Origin: Lysobacteraceae bacterium
GTDB taxonomy: Bacteria; Pseudomonadota; Gammaproteobacteria; Xanthomonadales; Rhodanobacteraceae
Assembly (NCBI GenBank): GCA_004143945.1
Contig: SEHB01000001.1
Span: 558,001 to 622,000, forward strand
DNA: 64,000 nt
Direction: 5' to 3'
Shown here: positions 1-14,965 of the stretch, piece by piece
Layout: every line of letters begins with the position of its first letter
Position numbering within the stretch: position 1 is the first letter of the stretch
Notes under the pieces: model-generated
What the model was told of the DNA's origin: nothing
Database searches by the model: none
What the model saw: only the letters and a program-made list of their open reading frames with translations
Translations under genes and position numbers: made by a program

Positions 1-4785
<4,785 letters not shown>

Positions 4786-4789
<4 letters not shown>

Positions 4790-6072
4790 GGCATGGCTCC
4801 TGCGTCGGATCGCGAGGCGCCGGCGAGCACGAACGGCTGGCCGGTCAGGCGCTGGATCTCGATCAGCGCGCGCTGCGCCTCGATGGCCGCGTCGAGCTGC
4901 TGCCTGCGCGCGGACGCATGTTCGGACAGCAGTTGCGCCCATTCGAGATGGCTGGTGGCACCTGCGCGATAGGCGCGTGCGGCGGCCGCTTCGGCTTCGG
5001 AGAGCCTCGGAAGCACGTCGTTCGCGAGACGCGCGACTTCGAGACGCGCGACGCGGTAACGGCCGTCGGCGTCGACGAGGGTCGAGTACAGCGACGCGCC
5101 TTTCGCTTCGCGTTCGATCTCGAGCGCGACCAGCTCGGCCTGTGCGGCGCGGATGCCGGGCTCGGCGCGCTGCGAGGCGCCGAGGGGAATCGATACGCTC
5201 GCGACGAGCCCGACGTCATCGCCCGCCTCGAACCTGCGCACGCCGAGCTGCCATTCGAGATCCGGCGTCGCGGCCGAGCGCGCAAGCTGCAGCCGCGCTT
5301 CGCGCACGCGCTGCTCGCCCGCGAAGCGCGCGATCTCGGGCGTGCGCTGCAGCCATTCGGCCAGTTGCGCGAACGCGGGCACCTCGGGAAGCAGGAGGGG
5401 ATCGCCGGCCACCTCCGCCGGCGCGGGATTCTCGTCGCCCCACAACGCCGCGAGGTGCCGATGCGCGGCGTCCGCCTGCTGCGCGGCACGCGCGACGTCG
5501 AGTTCGGCGCGTGCGAGCGCCGCCTCTGCCGCGAGCTTCACCGATGCAGGCGAAGCCCCGGCGTGCAGGCGGCGCGTCGCTGCCTCGACGGCGCGGCGGC
5601 GCTCCTCGACGTCGGCGCGCGCGATCGTATGCTGCTCGCGTGCGGCGACGATCGCGAGGTAACGTCGCGCGACTTCGGCGAGCAGGTCGAGCCGCTTGCC
5701 TTCCCGCTCGGGCGCGAGCGCGTCGATGCGGTCCTCGGCGAGCGTGCGCCGTGCATCGAGCTTGCCGCCGCGCTCGAGCACCGAAGCCAACGTGAGGCTG
5801 ATCTCGGCGCTGCGCAGGCCGCGCGCCTCTCCGCTGCCGAACGCATTCTCGATCGATGCACCGACCGCGAGTGCCGGCCGGAGCACGGCACTGTCGCGTT
5901 CCGCGCGCAGGACCTCGCCGCGTGCGCCGAGCAGGCGCAGTTCCGGATGGGCCTCGGCGACGCGCGCGAACGCATCATCGAGGGTGAACGGTTCGGGCGC
6001 CTGCGCATGCACGTTCGTGCACGACGCCGACGCCAGCGCGGCCAGGGCCGCCAGGCGCAATCTCATCGACAT
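4786..6072 (-). CDS. TolC-family outer-membrane channel of the metal efflux system (CzcC/CusC-like)
   Basis: The 428-residue protein starts with a signal peptide (cleavage likely after VHAQA). It then has the long alpha-helical repeats rich in Ala, Arg, Glu and Leu seen in TolC/CzcC outer-membrane factors, including a final helix ending in IEIQRLTGQPF. It would form the outer-membrane exit duct for the adjacent RND pump. It lies between the small Cys/His-rich gene (48 bp upstream) and the adaptor (ATGA overlap). Family membership is clear. The metal substrate is inferred only from the neighbouring CzcA-type pump. Confidence 0.9.
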
Positions 6073-6120
6073 TCTCCGTCACTGCAGGAATCCGGCCGGC
6101 ACGCGCCGGCCACGTGCGGA

Positions 6121-6450
6121 TCAGGCTGCGATCGGAGGGCGGAACACGCCGAACAGCGGCAGCGCCGGATGCGGCAATGCGGTCAGGACCGAAATCGACG
6201 CGCGTCCGGGGACGAGCGGCACCTCGCGTTCGGGCGCCACCACGCCGGTCGCGTGCGCGCAGCCGTCATGGCAGTCCTGGCCCGGGCAGCCGTCGTCGGC
6301 GTGCAGGGTCGCGGACGCGACAAAGGCGCCGTGGGGCGCATCCGTGCACAGGCAATCAAGCGCGAGCACGGGCTTCACGAGCACCGCTGCGAGCAGCAGG
6401 GCGACGAGCAGGCGATGCCAGCGGCGGAACGGGAGCGGGGACGTGCGCAC
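6121..6450 (-). CDS. Small secreted Cys/His-rich protein leading the metal efflux operon
   Basis: The 109-residue product starts at a GTG and has a hydrophobic signal segment (residues 14-30). A short Cys/His cluster follows (CLCTD, then CPGQDCHDGCAH), consistent with periplasmic binding of soft metal ions. It is the first gene of the efflux operon. Small Cys/His-rich proteins are common at the head of copper or czc operons in xanthomonads, but I cannot place this one in a named family. The function as a metal chaperone or sensor is inference from composition and position. Confidence 0.68.
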   Translation of the reverse strand: MRTSPLPFRRWHRLLVALLLAAVLVKPVLALDCLCTDAPHGAFVASATLHADDGCPGQDCHDGCAHATGVVAPEREVPLVPGRASISVLTALPHPALPLFGVFRPPIAA

Positions 6451-6635
6451 GCGCCAAGGTTAACGGCGGTGGGCAGTGCAACACTATTCCAGCGCGGTTC
6501 TCCCGCGACGCGCACGGTCGGGCGTGCCGTGTGCCTGCGGCCGTGGCGCTCACGCGGGAGCGCCACGACCGCGGATACGCGCCGCGAGTCGCGTCGCCCA
6601 GCGGCACTGCGACTTCGACCGCGCCCGTGGCGCCG

Positions 6636-8138
6636 CTACGGCGCGCGCGATCGCGGCGACGGCAGAGCGGCCGCGACGCCCGCGCCGGCCGGCTCGAGCG
6701 CAGGCCAACCGCCCGCGAGCGCGCGGTACAGCGCGACCGCGCCGGTGGCGCTGCGCGTGCGCGCAGCCGCATGCGCGTCCTGTGCCTGCAGGCGCGTGCG
6801 CTCCGCGTCGAGCACTTCGAACAACCCGGTCGCGCCGGCCTCGAAGCGCACGCGCGCGAGCGCTGCCGCGCGTTCGCTGTCGGCCGCCGCGCGCTCGAGA
6901 TGCGCGTCCTCGCTGCGCGCACGCGCATAGCGCACGAGCGCATTCTCGGTGTCCTCGAGCGCGAGCAGCACCGACTGCTCGTAGCGAGCGAGCGCCGCGG
7001 CCGCATCCGCCTCGCTCGCCGCGATGCGCGCACGCACGTGCCCGACATCGAGGAAGGACCAGTCGATGCCGAGCGCGACGAGGCGGGATTCGCTGTCGCG
7101 CGCGAACAGCGCCGAGGGGTCGACCGCCTGGGTCCCGAGCAGTCCGCCGAGCGTGAAGCGCGGGAACAGGTCGGCGGTCGCGACGCCGATGCGTGCGGTC
7201 GCCGAATGCAGGCGACGCTCCGCCGACGCGACGTCCGGCCGCTGGCGCAGCAGCTCACCGGGCGTTCCCGGATCGATCCGCGCGGGCAACGCAGGCAATG
7301 CGACGGGTTCCGACAACTGCGCGAGCAACGCGTCGGGCGCGCGTCCCGCGAGCACCGCAATGCGATGCATCGAGAACGCGGCCTGCGCCTCCAGCGCAGG
7401 GATCATCGCGAGCGTCGACTCGAGCTGCGCGCGTGCGCGCGCGGTATCGAAGTCGTTCGCGCCACCCGCCTCGAAGCGCGCGTCGACGAGGCGCAGCGTC
7501 CCGCGCTGGTTGTCGACGTTCGCGCGGGCCACGCGCAGGCGCTCCTGCAGCCCACGCAGTTCGAAATAGCTGCGCGCGAGGTCGCCCGCGATCGCGACCT
7601 GCGCCGCAGCGAGGTCGGCGGTAGCCGCGTCGGCATCCGCGTGCCCGGCTTCCAGCGTGCGCCGGATGCGGCCGAACAGGTCGAGCTCCCAGCTCGCCGC
7701 GAGCGTGACGCCGTAGCGCTCGGCATCGCGCGCATCGCGGTCGGCGCCGGGCAGCTGGTCGGCGCTCGCGCGTGCGTCGGCGGCTTCGGCGCCCGCGGTC
7801 ACCACCGGCAGCGCGTCGAAGCGGGCGCCACGCCATTCCGCCAGCACACGATCACGCGTCGCCAGCGCGATGCGCAGGTCGTGGTTGGCGGTCAGCGCCT
7901 CCTGCACGAGTCGATCGAGCAATGGATCGCCGAAGCTGCGCCAGAACGCGTCGTCGGCCGCGGGCGCAGCGGCCACCGCAGCCGCGTCGGCGGGTGCGTG
8001 GGCGAACTGCGCGGACGCGACGGACTCCGGGCGCACGTAGTCGGGGCCGACCATGCACGCGGCGAGCGTCGAGGCGAGCGCGGTCAGCGCGAACGCGCGC
8101 AGCGTGCGTTGGGCGGGCGATTTCGCAGGCGCCATCAT
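6636..8138 (-). CDS. NodT/OprM-family outer-membrane efflux lipoprotein
   Basis: This is the outer-membrane factor of a tripartite drug efflux pump. I prefer ATG 8138 (or 8135) over 8204 because it gives a normal lipoprotein signal with lipobox LAAC and mature N-terminus CMVGPDY, the hallmark of the NodT family (PDYVRP). The rest is two OEP repeats of long helices, with WELDLFGRIRRT near residue 150, a segment characteristic of the family. It is the last gene of the RND operon, 58 bp after the pump gene. It has about 500 residues, the usual length. Confidence 0.93.
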   Translation of the reverse strand: MMAPAKSPAQRTLRAFALTALASTLAACMVGPDYVRPESVASAQFAHAPADAAAVAAAPAADDAFWRSFGDPLLDRLVQEALTANHDLRIALATRDRVLAEWRGARFDALPVVTAGAEAADARASADQLPGADRDARDAERYGVTLAASWELDLFGRIRRTLEAGHADADAATADLAAAQVAIAGDLARSYFELRGLQERLRVARANVDNQRGTLRLVDARFEAGGANDFDTARARAQLESTLAMIPALEAQAAFSMHRIAVLAGRAPDALLAQLSEPVALPALPARIDPGTPGELLRQRPDVASAERRLHSATARIGVATADLFPRFTLGGLLGTQAVDPSALFARDSESRLVALGIDWSFLDVGHVRARIAASEADAAAALARYEQSVLLALEDTENALVRYARARSEDAHLERAAADSERAAALARVRFEAGATGLFEVLDAERTRLQAQDAHAAARTRSATGAVALYRALAGGWPALEPAGAGVAAALPSPRSRAP

Positions 8139-8196
8139 GCGGGGTCCGTTCGCGCGGGAATGCCGTGCAGCCGGAACGCGGGGTTCGCGATCGTGC

Positions 8197-11100
8197 TCAT
8201 GCATGGCCGGGCTCCAGCTGTGCGGTCGTGGACGGCGCGGCGGCGCCGCGCGAGACCAGCTTGCGCAGCGCGACGTAGAACACCGGCGTCAGGAACAGGC
8301 CGAACAGCGTCACGCCGAGCATGCCGCCGAACACGGTGATGCCGGTGGCCGATCGCACTTCCGCACCGGCGCCGTGCGAGAACACCAGCGGGATCGTGCC
8401 CGCGATGAACGCGATCGATGTCATCACGATCGGGCGCAGGCGCAGACGGCACGCCTCGAGCGCGGCCTCGACGATCCCGCGTCCCTGCAACTCGAGTTCG
8501 CGCGCGAACTCGACGATCAGGATCGCGTTCTTGCAGGCGAGGCCCATCAGCACCACCAGGCCGACTTGCACGAACACGTTGTTGTCGCCGGTCAGGTACA
8601 CGCCGACCAGCGCCGAGAGCATGCACATCGGCACGATCAGGATCACCGCGAGCGGCAGTGTCCAGCTCTCGTACAGCGCCGCGAGCACGAGGAACGCGAG
8701 CAGCACCGCGAGGGGGAACACCACCAGCGCGGCCCTGCCCTGCGTCGCCTGCTGGTAGCTGAGGTCGGTCCATTCGATCGCCATGCCGTTCGGGAGAACC
8801 GACGCGGCGAGTTCCTCGATCTTCTGCATCGCCTGCGCGGAAGAGAGGACGCGCGGATCCGCTTCGCCGAGGATGTCGGCCGCGGCATGCCCGTTGTACC
8901 GGATCACGGGATCGGGGCCGTAACTTTGGTGCACCTCGACCATGCTGCCGATCGGCACCATTTCGCCGTTCGCGTTGCGCGTGCGCAGGTTCGCGATGTC
9001 GTCGACGCTGTCGCGGAACGGACCGTCGGCCTGCGCGATCACCTGCCAGGTGCGCCCGAACATGTTGAAGTCGTTGACGTAGGCCGAACCCAGGTAGGTC
9101 TGCAGCGTGTCGAACAATTCCGTCAACGGCACGCCCTGCGCCTTCGCCTTGGTGCGATCGACCTCGGCATCGAGCTGCGGCACGTTGGCCTGGTAGCTGC
9201 TGTTGGCGAAGCCGAGCCCGGGCACCTGCGAGGCCGCGCCCTGGAACGCCTGCACCGCGCTCTGCAGCGCGCCGTAGCCGAGATTCGCGCGGTCTTCGAT
9301 GTAGAACGAATAGCCCGAGCCGTTGCCGAGACCCTGGATCGGTGGTGGCAGCAGCGAGAACGCGAACCCTTCCTGGATGCCGGAGATCTTCGCGGCGAGT
9401 TCGGCGTTGATCTCTCCCGCGCTGCGCGTGCGCTCGCCGAACGGCTTCAGGTTGAAGAACGTGACGCCGTAGTTCGGCGTGTTGATGAACTGCAGCGGAT
9501 TCAGGCCCGGGAACGCGACTTCGTTCTGGACGCCCTCGATGTCGGCCGCGATCGCGGCGATCTTCTTCAGCACCGCGTCGGTGCGTTCGATCGAGGCGCC
9601 CTCGGGCATCTTCACGCCCGCGATCAGGTAGGACTTGTCCTGCACCGGAATGAAACCGCGCGGCACCAGCTGGAACATGAGGCCGGTCGACAGCAACAGC
9701 ACCGCGTAGACCGCGAACACCGCACCGCGCCGCCCGAGCGCCTTCGCGACGCCGGCCTGGTAGCGATGCGCATTGGTCGCGAAGAAGCGGTTGAACGGGC
9801 GGAACACCCAGCCGAACAGGCGGTCGATCAGGCGCGTCGGCGCGTCCTTGGCCGCGCCATGCGGCTTCAGCAGGCGCGCGGCCAGCGCGGGCGACAACGT
9901 CAGCGAATTGATGGCCGATATCACCGTCGAGATCGCGATGGTGACCGCGAACTGCTTGTAGAACTGGCCGGTCACGCCGCTGAGGAACGCCATCGGCACG
10001 AACACCGCGCACAGAACCAGCGCGATCGCGATGATCGGGCCCGAGACTTCCTTCATCGCGAGGTGCGCGGCCTCGAGCGGGCTCGCGCCTTCCTCGATGT
10101 GGCGCTCCACGTTCTCGACCACCACGATCGCATCGTCGACGACGATGCCGATCGCGAGCACGAGGCCGAACAGCGTCAGCGTGTTGATCGAGAAGCCGAG
10201 CAGGTGCAGCGCCGCGAACGTGCCCACGACCGAGACCGGCACCGCGATCAGCGGGATCACCGAGGCGCGCCAGGTCTGCAGGAACAGGATGACCACGAGC
10301 ACCACCAGCAGCGTCGCCTCGAGCAGCGTCGTGATGACCGAGCGGATCGAGTCGCGCACGAAGATCGTGGTGTCGTAGATCGACTTGTACTCGACGCCGG
10401 GCGGGAACGATTGCGCGATCGTGTCCATCCGCCGGATCACCTCGTCGCGGATCTCGAGCGCGTTCGCGCCGGGCGCCTGGAAGATGCCGATCGCGGCCGC
10501 GTTCTTGCCGTCGAGGCGCGAGCGCATCGTGTAGTCGCCCGCGGCGAGCTCGATGCGCGCGACATCGGACAGCCGCACGATCTCGCCGTCGGCGCCGCTC
10601 TCGAGCACGATGCCGCCGAACTCCTCCGGCGTCGTGAGTCGTCCCTTCGCATTGATCAGGGTGAGGAAGTCGCTGCCCGACGGCATCGGTTCGGCGCCGA
10701 GCTGGCCTGCAGATACCTGCACGTTCTGTTCGCGCACCGCGCGCACGACGTCGCCGGCGGTGAGCCCGCGCGCGGCCACCTTGCCCGGGTCCAGCCACAG
10801 CCGCATCGCGTAGTCGCCGCCGCCGAACGGCTGCGCATCGCCGACGCCGGGGATGCCCGCCAGCTGGTCCTTGACGTGCAGGCGCAGGTAGTTGCGCAGG
10901 TAGAGCGTGTCGTACTTGCCGTCCGGCGACACCAGGTGCACGACCATCAGGAACACCGGTGACTGCTTCTGCGTCGTCACACCCTGCCGGCGCACGTCCT
11001 CGGGCAGGCGCGCGAGCGCCTGGCTCACGCGGTTCTGCACGCGCACCGTCGCTTCGTCGGCGTCGACATCGGGATTGAACGTGACGGTCGTCTGCAGCAC

Positions 11101-11364
11101 GCCGTCCGAGCTCGCGACCGATTTCATGTACATGAGGCCTTCGACGCCGCGGATCGATTCCTCCAGCGGCGTCGCGACGGTTTCGGCGATGACCTTCGGG
11201 TTCGCGCCGGGATACACGGTCCGCACGACCACCGAAGGCGGCACCACCTCCGGGTATTCGCCGATCGGAAGCAGCGGGATCGAGATCAGGCCCGCGGCGA
11301 AGATCACGATCGACAGCACGGCCGCGAAGATCGGACGGTCGATGAAGAATCTGGAGAAGTCCAT
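8197..11364 (-). CDS. AcrB/MexB-type multidrug efflux RND pump
   Basis: The 1055-residue HAE1-type inner-membrane pump begins MDFSRFFIDRPIFA, the standard N-terminus of AcrB homologues. The frame is open further upstream, but that part is only a shadow of the adaptor gene. The proton-relay pair Asp410-Asp411 is present in helix 4 (IGIVVDDAIVVVEN), and the periplasmic docking and porter loops are intact. It works as a trimer with the adaptor encoded 89 bp upstream and the outer-membrane factor downstream. Expected substrates are hydrophobic or amphiphilic drugs, but the specificity is unknown. Confidence 0.96.
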   Translation of the reverse strand: MDFSRFFIDRPIFAAVLSIVIFAAGLISIPLLPIGEYPEVVPPSVVVRTVYPGANPKVIAETVATPLEESIRGVEGLMYMKSVASSDGVLQTTVTFNPDVDADEATVRVQNRVSQALARLPEDVRRQGVTTQKQSPVFLMVVHLVSPDGKYDTLYLRNYLRLHVKDQLAGIPGVGDAQPFGGGDYAMRLWLDPGKVAARGLTAGDVVRAVREQNVQVSAGQLGAEPMPSGSDFLTLINAKGRLTTPEEFGGIVLESGADGEIVRLSDVARIELAAGDYTMRSRLDGKNAAAIGIFQAPGANALEIRDEVIRRMDTIAQSFPPGVEYKSIYDTTIFVRDSIRSVITTLLEATLLVVLVVILFLQTWRASVIPLIAVPVSVVGTFAALHLLGFSINTLTLFGLVLAIGIVVDDAIVVVENVERHIEEGASPLEAAHLAMKEVSGPIIAIALVLCAVFVPMAFLSGVTGQFYKQFAVTIAISTVISAINSLTLSPALAARLLKPHGAAKDAPTRLIDRLFGWVFRPFNRFFATNAHRYQAGVAKALGRRGAVFAVYAVLLLSTGLMFQLVPRGFIPVQDKSYLIAGVKMPEGASIERTDAVLKKIAAIAADIEGVQNEVAFPGLNPLQFINTPNYGVTFFNLKPFGERTRSAGEINAELAAKISGIQEGFAFSLLPPPIQGLGNGSGYSFYIEDRANLGYGALQSAVQAFQGAASQVPGLGFANSSYQANVPQLDAEVDRTKAKAQGVPLTELFDTLQTYLGSAYVNDFNMFGRTWQVIAQADGPFRDSVDDIANLRTRNANGEMVPIGSMVEVHQSYGPDPVIRYNGHAAADILGEADPRVLSSAQAMQKIEELAASVLPNGMAIEWTDLSYQQATQGRAALVVFPLAVLLAFLVLAALYESWTLPLAVILIVPMCMLSALVGVYLTGDNNVFVQVGLVVLMGLACKNAILIVEFARELELQGRGIVEAALEACRLRLRPIVMTSIAFIAGTIPLVFSHGAGAEVRSATGITVFGGMLGVTLFGLFLTPVFYVALRKLVSRGAAAPSTTAQLEPGHA

Positions 11365-11453
11365 GAAGGGTTTCCTTGGCGGCGCAACGGCCGCAGTGAT
11401 CCAGCGCCCCCGCGGTGCGGGGACGACCCGGTGGCGCGCGTGGTTCGTGCGGC

Positions 11454-12644
11454 CTACTTCATCGCGACCGGCGTGGCCGCCTCGCCGGCGAGCGGTGCAC
11501 CGCCCTCCATCGCGACGACCTTCGGTTGCACCGGCATGCCGGGGAAGAACACTTTCTGCAGCCCGCTCACGATCACCTTGTCGCCAGCTTCGAGCCCTGA
11601 GGCGACCACGCGCAGGCCGTCGACGATGCGGCCCGGCACGATGTCCTTGCGCAATGCCTTGTTCTCCGGCCCGAGCACGTACACGAACTTGCGGTCCTGG
11701 TCGGTCAGCACCGCCTTGTCGTCGACGAGCACCGCAGCGTCCTCCTCGCCCGCGCCGAGCTGCACGCGTGCGAACAGGCCCGGGGTCAGCGCGTGGTCCG
11801 GGTTGGGCAACACCGCACGCGCGTGGATCGTGCCGGTGGCGGGGTCGACCTGGTTGTCGATGAAGTCGACCGTGCCGAGGTGCGGATGGCCCTGCTCGTT
11901 CGCGAGCCCGACGCGCACAGGCCGACTGAGTTCGGAGCGATGGCCGTCCTTGCTGCCCGCGCCATACCGAAGATAGGCCTGCTCGTCGCCCTCGAAGTAG
12001 ACGTACATCGGATCGACCGACACCACGGTCGTCAGCAGCGTCGCGTCGGCGCGCGCGAGATTGCCGCGCGTGACCTGCGCGCGCCCGGTGCGTCCCGCGA
12101 TCGGCGAGCGCACCTCGGTGAACGCGAGATCGAGTTCGGCGGATTCGACCGCGGCCTGCGCGGCCCTCGCGGCAGCCTCGGCCTGCGCGACCGCCGCATG
12201 GCGCGTGTCCGATTCCTCGCGCGAGATCGCCCGCGCGGCAACCAGCGCCTGTGCGCGCTGGTCCTGTGAACGCGCGAGCTGCGCTTCGCTGCGAGCGCGC
12301 GCGAGCTCGGCCTTCGCCCGCGCCAGCGCGGCCTGGTACGGCCTCTTGTCGATCACGAACAACAGGTCGCCCTGGTCGACGTGCTCGCCTTCGGTGTAGG
12401 CGACGCGCTCGACGTAGCCGCTGACGCGCGGGCGAAGCTCGACCGACTCCACCGCGCTGACGCGACCGGTGAATTCGTCCCAGCGCTGCACGTCGCGCAC
12501 GATCACGTCGGCGACGCTGACTTCGGGCGCGGGCATCGCCTGCCCGGTCGAGGCCTGGCTGCTGCAGCCGGCCGCGATCGCGAGCGGCAACAGTGCCGCC
12601 AGCAGTCGCAGCGGCAAGACGCGACGGGCTCGTGGATGATTCAT
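11454..12644 (-). CDS. AcrA/MexA-type efflux adaptor lipoprotein
   Basis: The 396-residue periplasmic adaptor has a lipoprotein signal peptide with lipobox AAGC (Cys at residue 27). It then shows the MexA order: beta-barrel and lipoyl half (VSGYVERVAYTEGEHVDQGD), an alpha-helical hairpin rich in Ala/Arg/Glu, the second lipoyl half (RSPIAGRTGR), and the membrane-proximal domain. First gene of the three-gene drug-efflux operon, transcribed away from a LysR regulator. The shared upstream region (12645-12962) is the expected control site. Confidence 0.94.
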   Translation of the reverse strand: MNHPRARRVLPLRLLAALLPLAIAAGCSSQASTGQAMPAPEVSVADVIVRDVQRWDEFTGRVSAVESVELRPRVSGYVERVAYTEGEHVDQGDLLFVIDKRPYQAALARAKAELARARSEAQLARSQDQRAQALVAARAISREESDTRHAAVAQAEAAARAAQAAVESAELDLAFTEVRSPIAGRTGRAQVTRGNLARADATLLTTVVSVDPMYVYFEGDEQAYLRYGAGSKDGHRSELSRPVRVGLANEQGHPHLGTVDFIDNQVDPATGTIHARAVLPNPDHALTPGLFARVQLGAGEEDAAVLVDDKAVLTDQDRKFVYVLGPENKALRKDIVPGRIVDGLRVVASGLEAGDKVIVSGLQKVFFPGMPVQPKVVAMEGGAPLAGEAATPVAMK

Positions 12645-12962
12645 CGGGAACTCCAGGGGTTAGAATTGTGGAAAGCGGATGCGGGTACGCGATTCGGTAT
12701 GTCCGGTCGCCATGCAGCGCAATGTGCGGATGACGGGACGTTCCATCCCGGATCGCGGACAAACGCGCCTGGCGCGCGCGCAGCCGCCGGGAGTGCGCTC
12801 CCGTGCGTCCTGCGTGGCGGAACTGATGGACCGATCGGCATGGTCGATTCGCATTCGCGGGGTCGACGCACGAATTGGGGACAGGCTTCGAACCCATTAG
12901 CCCTTGATTGGGGGAAGCAGCGTCCCGATACCGGACCAATCGCGCGCGAACCGGAGTGGCCC
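12645..12962. promoter_or_regulatory. Divergent control region between the RND operon and its LysR regulator
   Basis: These 318 bp hold no convincing gene. The region separates the adaptor gene (minus) from the LysR gene (plus) and should hold both promoters. The heptamer ATTGGGG occurs twice in direct orientation, at 12874-12880 and 12907-12913. The 33 bp between the copies is about three helical turns. I see no clean sigma-70 box pair. Calling the repeats regulator sites is inference. Confidence 0.4.
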
Positions 12963-14024
12963 ATGGCGAGAGACTTGAACGACACCCTGATCTTCGTGAA
13001 GGTCGTCGAGCACGGCAGCTTCATCTCCGCGGCGCGCGTGCTGCGATTGCCGAAGACGACCGTGAGCCGCAAGGTGCAGGACCTCGAGGCGAGGCTCGGC
13101 GCGCAGCTGCTGCACCGGACCACGCGCAAGCTCGGCCTGACCGAGGCGGGCAACATCTATTTCGAGTTGTGCCAGCGCATCGCGCGCGAACTCGACGAGG
13201 CCGAGCACGCGGTCGGCCAGCTCCAGGACGGCCCGCGTGGCTGGCTCCGCTTCACCGCGCCGTATTCGGTCGGCATCACCTGGATCGCGCCCCTGCTCGG
13301 CGAGTTCCATGCGCGCCACCCGGAGGTCAAGGTCGAGATGCTGCTCTCGAACGACTCGCTCGACCTGATCGGCGAGGAGATCGACGTGGCCTTGAGGATC
13401 GGGCCGTTGCCCGACTCCAACCTCGTCGCGCGACGACTCGCGGTGTTCCGTACGCAGGTGTATGCAAGCCCGCACTACATCGAGCGCCATGGCGAGCCGC
13501 AACATCCCGACGACCTCGCCCACCACCGCGCGCTCGCGCTCATGAAGTTCCGGCGCAACGGCAGCTACTACTGGCCGCTCGGCGACGACGGCACCACGCG
13601 CGACTTCCGCGTCGAACCGATCCTCGCTGCGAACGACCCGGGCGCGCTGACCGGCGCGCTGCTCTGCGGCGAAGGGCTGCTGCTCGCGAGCGACCTGACC
13701 GTGCGCGCCTACGTCGAGAAGGGCTACGTGCAACGCGTGCTGGCCGGTTGGACCGGTCCCGAGCTCGACTGCAGCGCGGTGTTCCCGCGCGGTCGCATGC
13801 AGTCGCCGAAGGTGCGCGCGTTCGTCGATTTCCTCGTCGAGCGGCTCAACTTCGAAGCCGACTACATGCACGTGGTCTGTCCGGATCGGCGCAGCGCGCA
13901 GAAGTCGCGTGGAGGCAGCCCGGCGACCGTCGCGCAGCAACTCGCGCGTGCGGCCGAATGGAATGCCGCGGCCGGCGCGCTGCAGCACGAGCCCGCGCGC
14001 GGCGCGCCGGGCGAAGAGGACTGA
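12963..14024 (+). CDS. LysR-family transcriptional regulator of the RND efflux operon
   Basis: I chose ATG 12963 because the N-terminal winged helix-turn-helix of LysR proteins begins there: [17 protein letters not shown], then [20 protein letters not shown] and the wing [14 protein letters not shown]. The effector-binding domain follows. The C-terminus is about 40-50 residues longer than in most LysR proteins and is Ala/Arg/Gly-rich. The total is 353 residues, against a usual ~300. Its divergent position next to the AcrAB-type operon suggests it controls those genes and itself. The inducer is unknown. Confidence 0.93.
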   Translation: MARDLNDTLIFVKVVEHGSFISAARVLRLPKTTVSRKVQDLEARLGAQLLHRTTRKLGLTEAGNIYFELCQRIARELDEAEHAVGQLQDGPRGWLRFTAPYSVGITWIAPLLGEFHARHPEVKVEMLLSNDSLDLIGEEIDVALRIGPLPDSNLVARRLAVFRTQVYASPHYIERHGEPQHPDDLAHHRALALMKFRRNGSYYWPLGDDGTTRDFRVEPILAANDPGALTGALLCGEGLLLASDLTVRAYVEKGYVQRVLAGWTGPELDCSAVFPRGRMQSPKVRAFVDFLVERLNFEADYMHVVCPDRRSAQKSRGGSPATVAQQLARAAEWNAAAGALQHEPARGAPGEED

Positions 14025-14074
14025 GGGGGCCTGCGTCCGGACGCCGGATCGGAGAGAATACGCGCCCCCTTTCC

Positions 14075-14092
14075 GGCCGCGCCTGCGCGGCC
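14075..14092 (+). promoter_or_regulatory. Leader hairpin upstream of efpL
   Basis: A perfect 8-bp inverted repeat (GGCCGCGC, CT, GCGCGGCC) lies 23 bp before the efpL start and about 50 bp after the LysR stop. It has no downstream T-run, so it is either a weak terminator for the LysR gene or a structured efpL leader. Confidence 0.3.
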
Positions 14093-14115
14093 CCGCACGG
14101 CAGGCGATCCGATCC

Positions 14116-14679
14116 ATGAAGGCAGCAGACGTCAAGCGCGGCAACGTCGTCGAACACGAAGGCAAGGTCTGGCAGATCCGCGACATCGAACGCAGTTCGC
14201 CGCAGGGCCGCGGCGGCAACGTGAAGTTTCGCTTCATCATGTACAGCGTGCCGGGCGGACAGAAGCTCGACGCGACCTTCGGCGCCGAGGACGATCTCCG
14301 GGAAACCGAAGTGACGCGCCGCGCGGTCACGTTCTCTTACAAGGAAGGCGACGCGTTCGTGTTCATGGACAGCGAGGACTACACCCAGTACGCGCTCGAT
14401 GCGGACGTGGTCGGCGAAGCCGCCGGCTACATCGTCGACGGCATCGAGGGCTGCTACGTCCAGCTGATCGACGAAGCGCCGGTGGCGCTGCAGCTCCCGC
14501 AGTCGGTCGTGCTCGAGGTGGTCGAAACCGCACCCGAAATGAAGGGCGCGACGGCGACCAAGCGTCCCAAGCCCGCGCGCCTGTCGACCGGCATCGAGAT
14601 CCTCGTGCCCGAGTACATCACCAACGGCGAGCGCATCACGGTCAACACCACGAGCGGCGAGTTCGCGGGTCGCGCCTGA
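14116..14679 (+). CDS. efpL: Elongation factor P-like protein EfpL (YeiP)
   Basis: The 187-residue protein has the three-domain EF-P fold but carries the hallmarks of the EfpL/YeiP subfamily. The first-domain loop reads SSPQGRGG (residues 27-34) instead of the PGKG loop that is post-translationally modified in EF-P. The middle domain has [12 protein letters not shown], and the C-terminal domain has [14 protein letters not shown] followed by [12 protein letters not shown]. EfpL binds stalled ribosomes and relieves arrest at proline-containing and other difficult motifs without needing a lysine modification. The gene appears monocistronic. Confidence 0.95.
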   Translation: MKAADVKRGNVVEHEGKVWQIRDIERSSPQGRGGNVKFRFIMYSVPGGQKLDATFGAEDDLRETEVTRRAVTFSYKEGDAFVFMDSEDYTQYALDADVVGEAAGYIVDGIEGCYVQLIDEAPVALQLPQSVVLEVVETAPEMKGATATKRPKPARLSTGIEILVPEYITNGERITVNTTSGEFAGRA

Positions 14680-14965
14680 GATCCGCCACCGCGACACGGC
14701 GCTGCGCCTTGCGCGCATGCGGCGATGCGTCGCCCGGATGCGGACCGCCTTGCCGACGCGTGGCAGGCGGCCAGCATCGTCCGCGCGCCAAAACGTGCTG
14801 CAGCGCGGCGCGGGGCCACGCCGAAGCAGGCGCGCGCGATGCGCGGGAGTCCCGCTGAATCCGCACTATTCAAGGTCCGGATCGATAGGGTAAGGTTCGG
14901 CGGCGTTGCGCCGGGCGTTTGCCCGGTCGTGCCTGACCTGTGCGAACCACCCGGGGGAGTCCTTG

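Noticed and set aside
8139-8204. Longer N-terminus for the NodT-type lipoprotein from ATG 8204
   Set aside because: It would place 22 charged residues before the signal peptide and overlap the pump gene; ATG 8138 gives a normal lipoprotein signal.
11365-12939. In-frame upstream extension of the AcrB-type pump (525 codons)
   Set aside because: The real N-terminus MDFSRFFIDRP begins at 11364. The extension runs in another frame of the adaptor gene and has no membrane or adaptor features.
14680-14965. Possible small gene or RNA between efpL and the permease
   Set aside because: No convincing start, ribosome site or composition; only a short CCGGGC/GCCCGG hairpin near 14910 with no T-run.
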